Positions 1 to 8,647 of a stretch of 64,000 nucleotides of DNA are shown piece after piece. How positions within the stretch are numbered: the first letter of the stretch is position 1; every line of letters starts with the position of its first letter. The stretch comes from Dehalococcoidia bacterium (GTDB lineage: Bacteria > Chloroflexota > Dehalococcoidia > Bin125): assembly GCA_022825855.1 (NCBI GenBank), contig JAJDWB010000018.1, positions 62,001 through 126,000 on the forward strand. The letters run 5' to 3'. A program made the translations under genes and the position numbers. A model generated the notes under the pieces. It did no database searches, had not been told where the DNA came from, and worked only from the letters and a program-made list of their open reading frames with translations.

Positions 1-406
1 GCGTGAAGACCGGGATGGTCTCCTCCGCCCCCCAGGGCATGTCGTACTTGGAGTTGAATGCCGCCTGGATGCTGGGGGTCGAGTCGTGCAGCTCGAATCT
101 GCCTTCGAGGATGACCACTTCGTCGCCGGACTCAAGATTGACGACCGACTCGGGATTCTTGATCAGATTCTGAGCCGTGACTCCGCGTGGATCGGTGGCG
201 AAGTGGAAGGCGTCATCGACCCAGACGCCCCAGACGGGAACCGAGTGGGGTCGGCCCGAGGGCCGGGTCGAGGCGACCCAGTAGTTGCGGGCCGCTGTGA
301 GCTGCTCGGTAACCCACTGCCACGACATCGGCTCGAAGGGATAGTCCTCGATGCTGAAGCCGAAGCTGTCCGGCATGTGGGGTCGTTCGGGGTCCGGCAC
401 GTTCAT
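1..406 (-). CDS. Pyridoxamine 5'-phosphate oxidase-like (flavin split-barrel) protein, partial
   Basis: Read on the minus strand, the first 135 residues begin MNVPDPERPH and run off the window edge, so the C-terminus is missing. Residues around NYWVAST, GRPHSVPVWGVW and FATDPRG look like the first strands of the PNPOx-like FMN-binding split barrel, and NLESGDEVVILEG fits the next strands. In this family the fold binds FMN, F420 or heme, and the substrate cannot be told from the visible part. A second possible start is Met11. The VOC gene ends 7 bases before this start on the same strand, so the two are probably co-transcribed. Confidence 0.72.
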   Translation of the reverse strand, partial: MNVPDPERPHMPDSFGFSIEDYPFEPMSWQWVTEQLTAARNYWVASTRPSGRPHSVPVWGVWVDDAFHFATDPRGVTAQNLIKNPESVVNLESGDEVVILEGRFELHDSTPSIQAAFNSKYDMPWGAEETIPVFT

Positions 407-413
407 GTGTGTC

Positions 414-821
414 CTACTCCGTTTGCGTCGCGAGCGGGTCGTAGGTGCCGAAGTGCCAGAAGTTGCCCTCGGGGTCGCGGACCGTGAACGCGTGCGAACC
501 GTAGTCGGTGTCTTCGAGCGGGAATGCGACGGGGGCGCCCGCACTCCGGGCTCGTTGGTACAGCTCGTCGACCTGTTCGTTCGACTCTGCGGCCAAGCTG
601 ACGGATGCCTTGCCGATTGACTCGTTGAGCGGGTCATCCTCGCCGCGGGCTGATCCGAGCATGACCAGGCTGCCGCGCCACTCCAACTCGGCGTGCGCGA
701 CGCCGCCGTTGCCGTCGGGCACGATCATGCGCTCGGTGAAGTCGAACGTGCGACAGAGCCACTCGATGAGCGTCTGAGCGTCGTTGGCGCGGAATGCGGG
801 AACGATTGTCTGGTGTGGCAT
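414..821 (-). CDS. VOC family protein (glyoxalase/bleomycin-resistance fold)
   Basis: This 135-residue single-module VOC protein starts MPHQTIVPAF and ends with the signature TDYGSHAFTVRDPEGNFWHF, typical of PhnB/EhpR-like members of the glyoxalase superfamily. Such proteins are usually dimers that bind small molecules or a metal ion. The substrate is not readable here. It is a clear paralogue of the next gene upstream (835-1236): both share the MPHQT start, the WRGS-VMLG segment and the GTYDPLATQ tail. The two lie 13 bases apart and look like a local duplication. The upstream region has only a weak ribosome site (AGGA). Confidence 0.82.
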   Translation of the reverse strand: MPHQTIVPAFRANDAQTLIEWLCRTFDFTERMIVPDGNGGVAHAELEWRGSLVMLGSARGEDDPLNESIGKASVSLAAESNEQVDELYQRARSAGAPVAFPLEDTDYGSHAFTVRDPEGNFWHFGTYDPLATQTE

Positions 822-834
822 GGCTTCATCTGTC

Positions 835-1236
835 CTATTGTTCCTGGGTCGCGAGCGGGTCGTAAGTGCCCAGGTGCCAGTGATTGCCCTCGTAGTCGGC
901 GACCGTGAAGGCGTGCGAGCCGTAGTCGGTGTCGGTGAGCGGCTGGATCACCTTCGCGCCGGCGGCGACGGCCCGTTCGAAGACCTGATCGACCTGCTCG
1001 GCCGACTCGGCGGTCATGCTGATCGATCCGTGGTTCTGGGGCAGATTGTGGACGTCGTCGGAGGCGTCGCCGAGCATAACGATCGAGCCGCGCCAGGCGA
1101 GTTGGGCGTGCTCGACGCGGCCCTCTTCGTTGCGGACGACGAAGTGCTCGGTGATGCCAAACGCGTCGTTGAGCCACTGGATGGCCTGGTTGGCGTCTTC
1201 GTAGCGGAGGGTTGGGACGACGGTCTGGTGGGGCAT
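835..1236 (-). CDS. VOC family protein, tandem paralogue
   Basis: The protein has 133 residues from ATG at 1236. A longer reading from TTG at 1248 is possible, but GGAG sits well placed before the ATG and the paralogue starts at the same MPHQT, so 1236 is preferred. It carries the VOC features seen in its neighbour: an N-terminal beta-alpha module, WRGSIVMLG in the middle, and TDYGSHAFTVADYEGNHWHLG near the end. It probably is co-transcribed with the next VOC gene and the split-barrel gene. No specific substrate can be assigned. Antibiotic or toxin binding and isomerase roles are known elsewhere in the superfamily. Confidence 0.82.
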   Translation of the reverse strand: MPHQTVVPTLRYEDANQAIQWLNDAFGITEHFVVRNEEGRVEHAQLAWRGSIVMLGDASDDVHNLPQNHGSISMTAESAEQVDQVFERAVAAGAKVIQPLTDTDYGSHAFTVADYEGNHWHLGTYDPLATQEQ

Positions 1237-1268
1237 GTGGGTCTCCAATCGGTGTACAGCGGCGTAGC

Positions 1269-3341
1269 TTATCCGTTCGGCAACGGCTCGTCGAGAACTC
1301 GAGCCAGATCGGCGGCCGTGTGGACAGGAGCGGAGCAGGCGAAGGCCTGGCAGACGTAGGCGGTCGGGCGGCCGTTCTGCAGGGGCTTGTCGGTGAGTTG
1401 GGGAACCAGGCTCTCTCCGCTGCCCTGCATGAGCACCATCGGCCGCGGTGTTCCGGTCCAGAGGTCTCGCCGCATTCGAGCGATCTCCGGGTCGCCGGCG
1501 GGTCCGACCAGCGCGACCGAACGGTGGTCGGTGAGCCAGTCTTCGACCGAGACGAAGAGGCCGAGCATGGTCGGCGCCTTGCTCAGGTAGGCGGAGAAGG
1601 ATTCGCGCATCGCTTCGATCAGGTCGGCGTAGCGTCCTTCGGCGGTGAGCGCGTAGATCCGGGCCAGAGCGCGCGCGGCGAGCGAGTTGCCGCTGGGCGT
1701 CGCGCCGTCCTGGACCGGTTTGCGCTGCGCGATCAGTTGTTCGCCGTCGCGGGCGACGGTGAAGAATCCGCCGCCTTCGTGGTCCCAGAAGCGGTCGATC
1801 ATGGCGTCGATCAGCGAGCGCGCTTCGAGATACCAGGAGTCGTCGCCGGTGGTCTCGTAGAGCGAGATCATGCCGTCGGCAAGGGCGGCGTAGTCCTCAA
1901 CGAATGCGTCGACGGAGGCGCGACCGGCGGAGTGAATGCGGAGCAGGCCGCCGTCCGGATTGCGCATGCGGTCGAGGATGAATCGGGCGGCGCGTTCGCC
2001 GGCCTCTGTGAAGCGCGACTCGTCGAGGATTGCGCCGGCCTTGGCCAACGCATCGATGGCCATGCCGTTCCAGGCGGCGATGATCTTGGTGTCGGTGGCG
2101 GGCGGGATTCTGGTGGCGCGGTGGTTCAGCAGCGCTTGGCGGCTGCCTTCGAGCGAGGCTTGGACATCGGCGAGCGGCAGATCGAGCCAGCGCGCGACAT
2201 CCTCGGCTGACTGTGCCGCCGTAAGGATCGAGTTGCCCTCCCAGTTGCCTCCGACGTCAACGCCCCAGCAGCGGCAGGCGATCTCGGCGTCCCGCTCGTC
2301 CAATAGGTCGTGCAGATCGTCGCGGGTCCAGACGAAGTACTTGCCCTCGACGCCTTCCGAGTCGGCGTCGGTCGAGGCGTAGAACGCGCCGTCGGGAGTC
2401 TGCAGTTCGTTGAGCAGGTAGTCGGCGGTTTCCTGCGCGATGCGGGCGAAGAGGGCGGCGTCGGGGGATGATTCCGCCAGGCGCAAGCCGTCGAGGTAAA
2501 GCGGGATCAACAGCGCGTTGTCGTAGAGCATCTTCTCGAAGTGCGGCACCAGCCAGATCTGGTCGACAGCATAGCGGTGGAAACCGCCGGCGAGCTGGTC
2601 GTAGATGCCGCCTTCGGCCATCTTGCGCAAGCTGTGGGCGAGATGTTGCCGGGCGTCGCTGCGGTTGCCGGCCGAGGTGTCCAGGGCTTGCTGGACGAGC
2701 AGTTGCAGGTAGTAGGGCTGCGGGAACTTGGGCGCGCCGCCGAAGCCGCCGTGGGTCCGGTCGGCGGACTGCAGCAGGGCCGCGGCGGCGCGTGATCGGA
2801 CCTGCGCCGGCGATTCGGTGAGTTCCTCTCCGGCCAGTTCGACGCGCAGATTGAGGTGCTGCGTGAGTTGCGTGGCCTGCTGTTCGACCTGCTCGCGCTG
2901 CTCGCGGAAGGCGCGGGTGACGCCCTGTAGCACGTCGGTCCAGCCGGGCATGCCGGTCCGGCGCTGGGGCGGGAAGTAGGTGCCGCCGAAAAATGGGCGG
3001 CCGTCGGGCGTGCAGAAGACGTTGAGCGGCCAGCCGCCGTGTCCGTGCAGCATCTGTTGCGCGTCCATGTAGATTTCGTCCACGTCGGGGCGTTCCTCAC
3101 GGTCGACCTTGATGCTGACGACCAGATCGTTCTGCAGGGCGGCGATCGCGTCGTCCTCGAACGATTCGCGCTCCATCACATGGCACCAGTGACAGGCGGC
3201 GTAGCCGACGCTGACCAGGACCGGCTTGTCCTCGGCGCGGGCGCGAGCCCAGGCCTCGTCGCCCCAGGGGAACCAGTCCACGGGATTGTTGGCGTGTTGC
3301 AGGAGGTAGGGAGAGGTTTCCCCGGCGAGTCGATTTGGCAT
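1269..3341 (-). CDS. Thioredoxin domain-containing protein (DUF255, YyaL/SPATA20 family)
   Basis: At 690 residues this is full length for the family. The N-terminal domain (about 1-165) is the DUF255 thioredoxin-like domain with [20 protein letters not shown] at the start and a CHWC motif at Cys50-Cys53. The rest (about 190-690) resembles the alpha/alpha six-barrel of N-acylglucosamine 2-epimerases, with [12 protein letters not shown] and [12 protein letters not shown] as landmarks. The biochemical role is not established; redox and sugar-related roles have both been suggested for relatives. It stands alone on the minus strand, 32 bases upstream of the VOC pair and divergent from the aquaporin gene. 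There is little ribosome site: AAGG lies inside a possible -10 element. Confidence 0.9.
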   Translation of the reverse strand: MPNRLAGETSPYLLQHANNPVDWFPWGDEAWARARAEDKPVLVSVGYAACHWCHVMERESFEDDAIAALQNDLVVSIKVDREERPDVDEIYMDAQQMLHGHGGWPLNVFCTPDGRPFFGGTYFPPQRRTGMPGWTDVLQGVTRAFREQREQVEQQATQLTQHLNLRVELAGEELTESPAQVRSRAAAALLQSADRTHGGFGGAPKFPQPYYLQLLVQQALDTSAGNRSDARQHLAHSLRKMAEGGIYDQLAGGFHRYAVDQIWLVPHFEKMLYDNALLIPLYLDGLRLAESSPDAALFARIAQETADYLLNELQTPDGAFYASTDADSEGVEGKYFVWTRDDLHDLLDERDAEIACRCWGVDVGGNWEGNSILTAAQSAEDVARWLDLPLADVQASLEGSRQALLNHRATRIPPATDTKIIAAWNGMAIDALAKAGAILDESRFTEAGERAARFILDRMRNPDGGLLRIHSAGRASVDAFVEDYAALADGMISLYETTGDDSWYLEARSLIDAMIDRFWDHEGGGFFTVARDGEQLIAQRKPVQDGATPSGNSLAARALARIYALTAEGRYADLIEAMRESFSAYLSKAPTMLGLFVSVEDWLTDHRSVALVGPAGDPEIARMRRDLWTGTPRPMVLMQGSGESLVPQLTDKPLQNGRPTAYVCQAFACSAPVHTAADLARVLDEPLPNG

Positions 3342-3347
3342 GGCTCA

Positions 3348-3353
3348 ACCTTA
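3348..3353 (-). promoter_or_regulatory. Candidate -10 element (TAAGGT), possible leaderless start
   Basis: TAAGGT lies 6 bases before the ATG of the DUF255 gene on the minus strand. That spacing would put the transcript start at or next to the start codon. The AAGG inside it could instead act as a weak ribosome site. No -35 consensus is seen. Confidence 0.3.
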
Positions 3354-3448
3354 ACAGCGCCGCTACCGCCGCACGGAAGCGACGCGTTAGCGTTTCGTGC
3401 GATCGGTAGTTGCAGATTCGGTGGTCGCGACGGCTTGGAGGATGCGGC

Positions 3449-4219
3449 ATGAGTCCCATGGAACAGGCGCTGGGGCCGATTCAGCGGGCGCTGGATCCGC
3501 TCACGCGGGCACTGAGTCTCGATCGGGCGAGCAACGGCGGGACTGCTCGACAGCTGGTGGCCGAGGTGTTGGGCACGTTCGGCCTGGTCTTCTTTTGCGC
3601 CGGATCGGCGCATGTCAACTGGTGGTCGGACGGTTCGCTGGGCGCGCTGGGTGTGGGGTTGGTCAACGGGTTCGGCGTGGCGGTGATGATCTTCGCGTTC
3701 TGGGCGATCTCCGGCGCGCATCTCAATCCGGCGGTGTCGCTTGGTCTGTGGCTGAGCGGCAAGCTTCCGGGACGCAGACTGGCGCCCTATGTCGGCGCGC
3801 AACTGGTGGGGGCACTGATTGCCTCGTCGGTGATGCACGGTCTGTTCCGCAACCACACCGGCGAGGGCGAGTCCTGGCTGGGGGCCAATTTCAGCAGCGG
3901 ACCGTTGATCCAGGCGTTCGGTACGGAGATTGTGATCACGTTCTTCCTGGTCTACGCGATCCTGATGCTGGCCGATCGGGGCCGGGGTGCGACCGTGTTC
4001 GCCGTGGCCGTGGGCCTGTACGTGGCGGCGGCGGTGACGATGGCCGGTTCGGTGTCGGGCGCGTCAATGAACCCGGCTCGCGCCTTCGGTCCTGCAGCGA
4101 TCGCCTGGTTTTGGGACGATCACTGGATCTACTGGGTCGCGCCGGGTCTGGGCGCGCTGTTTGCGTCGATGTTCCACGTCGTGCTGCGTGAGCGAACACC
4201 GCCGGACCGCAGCGCTTAG
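3449..4219 (+). CDS. MIP family channel (aquaporin)
   Basis: The protein has 256 residues from ATG at 3449, chosen over an upstream TTG at 3410 because GGAGG sits 7 bases before it. It has the two half-helix NPA boxes of the MIP family, HLNPAVS at about residues 93-95 and SMNPARAFGP at about 208-210, and six membrane spans. The arginine after the second NPA box is present. The box is followed by A rather than the D of glycerol facilitators, which favours a water-type channel, but the helix-5 filter histidine of AqpZ is replaced by a small hydrophobic residue, so selectivity is uncertain. It ends in a 4-base stop-codon overlap with the convergent HAD gene. Confidence 0.9.
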   Translation: MSPMEQALGPIQRALDPLTRALSLDRASNGGTARQLVAEVLGTFGLVFFCAGSAHVNWWSDGSLGALGVGLVNGFGVAVMIFAFWAISGAHLNPAVSLGLWLSGKLPGRRLAPYVGAQLVGALIASSVMHGLFRNHTGEGESWLGANFSSGPLIQAFGTEIVITFFLVYAILMLADRGRGATVFAVAVGLYVAAAVTMAGSVSGASMNPARAFGPAAIAWFWDDHWIYWVAPGLGALFASMFHVVLRERTPPDRSA

Positions 4220-4848
4220 CTGTTGATGCCTGCCGCTCGCAGGGCGATCCTCAGCGCCTGGTAGTTGTTGCGGGTGAAGTGATAGCCGCCCATGCCGACG
4301 GCCTGGGCCCCGAGGACGTTCTCTTCCAGGTCGTCGATGAAGAAGCAATGCCGGGGCGCGATGCCGATCTCCGCCGCGGCGTGCTCGAGGATGCGTGGAT
4401 CCGGCTTGCGCAGGCCGATCTCGCCGGAGACGACGATGGCATCCCAGTCAACCTCGACGGGCAGGTTGCTGAGGAAGCGGTCGCGCAGATCGTCAGGCGC
4501 GTTGGAGAGCACACCAATCTTGTGGCCGTTGGCCTGAAGATCGTGCGCGAGTTCGAAGTTGGGATGGTGATACTGCCAGGGCTGGGCGTACCAGGCGTCG
4601 AGCAAATCCTGGACGCCGCGCGCGACATCGCCCTGCAGGTAGGGCGCGAGCCGCTGTTCGACACCGCGTTGCCAGGTGTCCCAGTTGCCCTGGCCTGTCT
4701 CGATCGCGTGCCACTCCGGCGTGCGGTAGAAGGCGTCGACCAGCGTGCCCGGCGGCAGGTTCCAGCGCTTGCCGAACTCGTCGTAGCCGTCCCAATCCAT
4801 ACGGATCAGCACACCGCCGAAGTCGAACAGCACGGCTCGCTGGGTCAT
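4216..4848 (-). CDS. HAD-superfamily hydrolase (HAD-IA type)
   Basis: The protein has 210 residues from ATG at 4848, supported by AAGGAG 9 bases upstream; the frame is open further but without a good start. Motif I is LFDFGGVL with the nucleophile Asp9. The second Asp of the usual DxD is Gly, as in epoxide-hydrolase-like and haloacid-type members. Motif II is SNAP, motif III is RKPDP and motif IV is FIDDLEEN. Members act as phosphatases or dehalogenases on small metabolites and the substrate is unknown. It follows the glycosyltransferase by 16 bases on the same strand, so a sugar-phosphate substrate is possible but unproven. Confidence 0.85.
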   Translation of the reverse strand: MTQRAVLFDFGGVLIRMDWDGYDEFGKRWNLPPGTLVDAFYRTPEWHAIETGQGNWDTWQRGVEQRLAPYLQGDVARGVQDLLDAWYAQPWQYHHPNFELAHDLQANGHKIGVLSNAPDDLRDRFLSNLPVEVDWDAIVVSGEIGLRKPDPRILEHAAAEIGIAPRHCFFIDDLEENVLGAQAVGMGGYHFTRNNYQALRIALRAAGINS

Positions 4849-4864
4849 CGTGCAGGCTCCTTGA

Positions 4865-6193
4865 TTACTCGCGCGGCGACTCGCCGTGAGCGAGTGTACG
4901 GGCGATGCCGATGATGCGCTCGGCAGCCACACGGAATGGTCGCTCGGCGGCCCAGTGAGCGGCGGCGTCGCGCCGCCGCAGGATCTCTCGCGTTTCGTCG
5001 GCATGCAGCGCACGGCGGATGGCGGCTGCGAACGCCCTGGGCGTGGCCTCGGCGATCCAGCCGTGGCGGTCGTCAATCGTTGCGTGCGCGCCGGCGTGGG
5101 GCGCCGCGACGACGGGCGTGCCGCTGGCCAGCGCCTGGGCGATGGTCAGGCCGTAGGCCTCGTAGTAGCTGGGCGAGAGGAAGGTGTCGGCGGCGGCCAG
5201 CAACCGCCACTTCTGTTCGCTCGTGACATAGCCGGGAAACAGCACGCCGACCCGTCGGAAACGTTCGGCGTCCTCGCGCAGCTTGCGATCGTAGGCTTCG
5301 CCGCCCATGTAGGCGGGGCCGCCGGCGACGACGAGCTGGATGCGCTCGGCGGTCGTGGGCGATTGGCGTTCGATCAGCTTGAGTGCTTCGATGGCGAGAT
5401 TGATCCGCTTTTCGGGGGAGATTCGGCTCAGGGTCAAGAGGGTGAAGCGGTTGGGATCCGCGCCAATCTCGCGCAGTGTGGCGGCGCGATGCTCGCGCAA
5501 GGACGGATCGGCCTGGCCGATCACGCCCCAGGGCACAATCTGGGTTCGCCGGGAGACGCCAGTGCCGGGATAGCAGTCGGCCAGCGATCGCGCCACCGGA
5601 GCGGAAGGTGCGATCGGCGCGTCGACGTGGCGGGCCAGGTCGCGCTCCTTCGACCAGACCAGTCGGGCGATGTCCGGGGCGTGTCGGGCGATGCCGCGGC
5701 GCTCGGCCAGTCTCCAGAGGGCCGACAGGTGCGCGCCGTTGAGCGGGAGGCCCATGGGCTGCGAGATGTAGCGGCGGCTGAAGAACTCGCTGACGATCAC
5801 ATGCAGCAACGCCATCTGACGAAAACCGTTGGCGTGGAGATGAGCGAACGGCGGTCCCTCGGACGTGTCGTTGGCGATCACGACGGCGTCGCTGGGGTCG
5901 ATGTCGGCGAAGTAGTCGGCCAGTGCCGCCTCCCACTCGAGCGCGAAGCGCGCGTATCCGCGGGCATTCAGTGTGAGGATGCGGTCCGGTTCGCTATCCG
6001 AGAGGGTGCGCACGGGGAGCGTTTGGCGAATGCCGTCGAGAGACTCGTCGCGGCCGGGGGTGAGCAGCGTGAGGTCGCAGCCGGCCTGCCGGAAGTGGGG
6101 AATCAGCGCCTCAAGCACGGCCACGCCTCCGCCGACGGGCGCAGCGTCGGTGGTCAGGACGCCGGTGGCGCTGCAGAGGTAGACGCGAGGCAT
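4865..6193 (-). CDS. Glycosyltransferase, GT-B fold (GT4-like)
   Basis: The protein has 442 residues. The start MPRVYLCSATGV and the glycine-rich GGGVAVLE loop match the acceptor domain of GT4 enzymes, and LLTLSRISPEKRINLAIEAL opens the nucleotide-sugar domain. The usual EX7E box reads EAYGLTIAQ, so the second glutamate is glutamine. GT4 enzymes move a sugar from a nucleotide donor with retention, in glycan or glycolipid assembly. The donor is not known here. No ribosome site is visible; TAATCT lies 7 bases before the ATG. It is followed on the same strand by the HAD gene and is divergent from the DapA-family gene. Confidence 0.85.
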   Translation of the reverse strand: MPRVYLCSATGVLTTDAAPVGGGVAVLEALIPHFRQAGCDLTLLTPGRDESLDGIRQTLPVRTLSDSEPDRILTLNARGYARFALEWEAALADYFADIDPSDAVVIANDTSEGPPFAHLHANGFRQMALLHVIVSEFFSRRYISQPMGLPLNGAHLSALWRLAERRGIARHAPDIARLVWSKERDLARHVDAPIAPSAPVARSLADCYPGTGVSRRTQIVPWGVIGQADPSLREHRAATLREIGADPNRFTLLTLSRISPEKRINLAIEALKLIERQSPTTAERIQLVVAGGPAYMGGEAYDRKLREDAERFRRVGVLFPGYVTSEQKWRLLAAADTFLSPSYYEAYGLTIAQALASGTPVVAAPHAGAHATIDDRHGWIAEATPRAFAAAIRRALHADETREILRRRDAAAHWAAERPFRVAAERIIGIARTLAHGESPRE

Positions 6194-6200
6194 GGGGTTG

Positions 6201-6206
6201 AGATTA
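6201..6206 (-). promoter_or_regulatory. Candidate -10 element (TAATCT), leaderless start
   Basis: TAATCT sits 7 bases before the ATG of the glycosyltransferase on the minus strand, and the intervening CAACCCC has no purine-rich ribosome site. This fits a transcript that begins at the start codon. No -35 consensus is evident. Confidence 0.4.
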
Positions 6207-6270
6207 ATCGTTTAGCCGCGTCTGCGAACAGGGCTAGCCTGCAAACCAGGCAGTGACAGGAGGTATCGGC

Positions 6271-7212
6271 ATGGCGCTGACGTACGAGCGGCTCGACGGG
6301 TTGATGGTCGCGCAGGTAACGCCGTTCACCGAGGGTGGTCGAGAGGTTGACGTCGACTGGATTGGCGCGCACGTCGACTGGATGCGGACGATGGGCATCA
6401 CCGGGATCCTGACGCTGGGCACAAACGGCGAGGGTCCCTCGGTGGGAATGGAGGAGCGCGGGCGATTGGTCTCGGCGGTCAAGCAGGCGGCGCGGGGGAT
6501 CGGCGGTGGACTGGTCGTGGTCGCCGGCGCGACGTGTCCTTCGCTGCCGGACACGATTCGCGCCGCCAACGACGCGCTCGACGCCGGGGCCGACGCGGTC
6601 GCGCTGCTGCCTCCGTACTTCTTCAAGAACGTGGACTCGCGCGGGATGATCGGCTGGTTCTGCGCGGTGATCGAGTCGCTGCCCGAGGAGGGACGCGCGC
6701 TGTTGTACAACATGCCGGCCCAGGCCGGACTTGAGATTCCGGATGACGTGCTCGCTGGCGTCCTGCGCCGCCATCCCGATCGGCTGATGGGGATCAAGGA
6801 CTCGGGCGGCGACGCCGAGCGGACGAAGCGCTACATGGCCCAGGTGCCATCGGACGGTCCCGGTTCGGAGTTTCGGGTGATGGCCGGATCCGACGCGGCG
6901 CATGCGCCGCTCTACCAGGCGGGATGCGTGGGCGGCGTCTCGGGCATGGCGAACGCGGTGCCGGCGTTGGTCAAGACGATTCAGTTTGCGCACCGCGAGG
7001 GCGGTGAACCGCAGCGGCCGCAAGACCAGCTCAACGAGCTGCACGCGATCCTCAACCAGTTTCCCCGGGTCGGGGCGATGAAGCAGCTGATCCAGATCAC
7101 GAGCGGTCTGCCGCTGACCCACACGCGGCCGCCCTATCGTGACCTCGACCCAGCCGAGGTCAGCGCATTGGAGGAGGCCGTCGGGCGCTATCTGCTTGGC
7201 GAAGCGGTCTGA
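6271..7212 (+). CDS. Dihydrodipicolinate synthase (DapA/NAL) family aldolase
   Basis: The protein has 313 residues from ATG at 6271, chosen over GTG at 6253 because a near-perfect AGGAGGT lies 6 bases upstream. It is a class I aldolase TIM barrel of the DapA/N-acetylneuraminate lyase family. It has LGTNGEGPS in place of the GTTGE loop, the tyrosine in LLYNMPAQ, and the Schiff-base lysine in MGIKDSGGD. The family condenses or cleaves pyruvate-type keto acids. True DapA, sugar-acid aldolases and dehydratases cannot be separated without alignment, and no lysine-pathway genes lie nearby. A short GCCTG-CAGGC hairpin lies just upstream. Confidence 0.85.
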   Translation: MALTYERLDGLMVAQVTPFTEGGREVDVDWIGAHVDWMRTMGITGILTLGTNGEGPSVGMEERGRLVSAVKQAARGIGGGLVVVAGATCPSLPDTIRAANDALDAGADAVALLPPYFFKNVDSRGMIGWFCAVIESLPEEGRALLYNMPAQAGLEIPDDVLAGVLRRHPDRLMGIKDSGGDAERTKRYMAQVPSDGPGSEFRVMAGSDAAHAPLYQAGCVGGVSGMANAVPALVKTIQFAHREGGEPQRPQDQLNELHAILNQFPRVGAMKQLIQITSGLPLTHTRPPYRDLDPAEVSALEEAVGRYLLGEAV

Positions 7213-7242
7213 GCTGGAGCGCTCCTGCGACTCGCGGCGCCG

Positions 7243-8499
7243 TTAGAAGTGGTTCATGCAGTGCATGGCGTACTCGGTGGCGAAGAGTCGATCGGCGGTC
7301 AGCAGATCCCGCCGCTTGGCGGCTTCGATCCGGCCCAGCCGATGGGCATAGCTGGCTGAGAGCGCGCCGCTGGCGAGATGGGCCATGGTGAACACGTCCA
7401 TCGTGAGTTGCGGCGACTCGTCAACCTGGCGGATGTCGGCGCCTTCGGGGCCGGTTGACAGCTTCCAGGTGCCCTGATTCCAGTCGCACAGATCGTCGAT
7501 CACGCGGAACGTGAGCTCCGACTCGACGTCATAGCGGCGGGTCATCAACGCTCGCGGGAGGTCGACGATGCGGATCAGGATTCCGTCCGAGATGTTGGTA
7601 CGCAGCGTGCGGGGGTCACGGGCGAAGTGCTGGATCGGATCGTCGGACGGCGCGTCGTTGACGTAGATGCGCCAGGTCAGGTCCTGGCTGGCGGCGAATT
7701 GCCAGAGCGCGATGTAGGCGTCGGGCGTGAGCCAGCCGTACTCGCGAATCGTCATGCGGTGGTCGCGCTGGCGAGCGCTGAATTCGCCGATGCTGTGATC
7801 CTCGCAGCTCGTGTAGACCATGTAGCCCAGCGCCTCGCCGTCCTCTTCATAGAGCAGGACGCGGATCGGCCCTTCGTGGATGTCCTCAGGTTCGGACAGC
7901 ACTTCGGCGTTCCAGAGGTTGAGTCCACGGTGCAGGAGGCCGTTCCGCGGCTGCATGAACGTGCGATACAGGTCGCGGATGACGACCGCGTCGTCGGGCA
8001 GGTCCTGGGCGTTGGTGACCGTGAGCGTTCCGCTCGGTGTCGGCGCGTGGACGAAGCTGAGGTCGAGCGGATCGATCTCGTAGCGGACGCGGCGAGAGCA
8101 GACGGCATAACCGAAGCGCTGATAGATGCCCGCCTGAGAGGCGTAGAGGGCGGCCAGCGACTGGCCTCGCTCGTACTGTTCGTCCAGCGAGTGTTCCATG
8201 GCAAAGCGGAGATAGCCGCGGCGGCGCTTGGTCGGCAGCGTGCCGACCGCGGTGACGCCTGCGACGTGTGCGCGCTCGCCGTTGAAGCGCATGGAGAACG
8301 GCCAAGCGCCGAAGGTGGTCGAGAGTTCGCCGCGCTCGAAGACGCAGGTCGACCACTCGGGCTGCAGGAAGGTAACCGGATCGCGCATGGGATTGCCGTG
8401 CTCGGCCAGCGCGATGTTGGCGACGAAGCGGAAGTCTTCCATCTCTTCGGCGTTGGCGGCGCGTACTTCAACCCCGGCCGGCACTTCACGTCTGGGCAT
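7243..8499 (-). CDS. GNAT family N-acetyltransferase, Eis-like
   Basis: The protein has about 418 residues, with two consecutive ATG codons (8502 and 8499). The second is preferred because AAGGAG then has 6-base spacing. The length, the N-terminal GNAT acetyl-CoA region (AGVTAVGTLPTKRRRGYLR), the second GNAT-like module and the C-terminal sterol-carrier-like domain (from about residue 310) match the Eis family. In Mycobacterium these enzymes acetylate aminoglycoside amines and other amines and end in a catalytic C-terminal phenylalanine; this protein also ends in Phe (MNHF). The natural substrate is unknown. It ends 30 bases from the convergent DapA-family gene and is divergent from the two-component genes. 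Confidence 0.85.
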   Translation of the reverse strand: MPRREVPAGVEVRAANAEEMEDFRFVANIALAEHGNPMRDPVTFLQPEWSTCVFERGELSTTFGAWPFSMRFNGERAHVAGVTAVGTLPTKRRRGYLRFAMEHSLDEQYERGQSLAALYASQAGIYQRFGYAVCSRRVRYEIDPLDLSFVHAPTPSGTLTVTNAQDLPDDAVVIRDLYRTFMQPRNGLLHRGLNLWNAEVLSEPEDIHEGPIRVLLYEEDGEALGYMVYTSCEDHSIGEFSARQRDHRMTIREYGWLTPDAYIALWQFAASQDLTWRIYVNDAPSDDPIQHFARDPRTLRTNISDGILIRIVDLPRALMTRRYDVESELTFRVIDDLCDWNQGTWKLSTGPEGADIRQVDESPQLTMDVFTMAHLASGALSASYAHRLGRIEAAKRRDLLTADRLFATEYAMHCMNHF

Positions 8500-8610
8500 C
8501 ATGTTCTCCTTGGTTGCTGGTCACCCAGAGGCTATCAACGAGTCTCCACCTGAGTGCATCCGAGACATCCCCGACCGCTCGACGCTGGCAACAAGGCGGG
8601 GTGGACGTTC

Positions 8611-8616
8611 TATAGT
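8611..8616 (+). promoter_or_regulatory. Candidate -10 element (TATAGT) for the two-component operon
   Basis: TATAGT is the best match to a -10 box in this divergent intergenic region, 31 bases before the ATG of the response regulator. A -35 match 17 bases upstream (GCAACA) is poor. The assignment rests on the -10 sequence and the position alone. Confidence 0.4.
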
Positions 8617-8647
8617 GGATTTTGGTTGGCTGGCAGGCTGAACGCCC

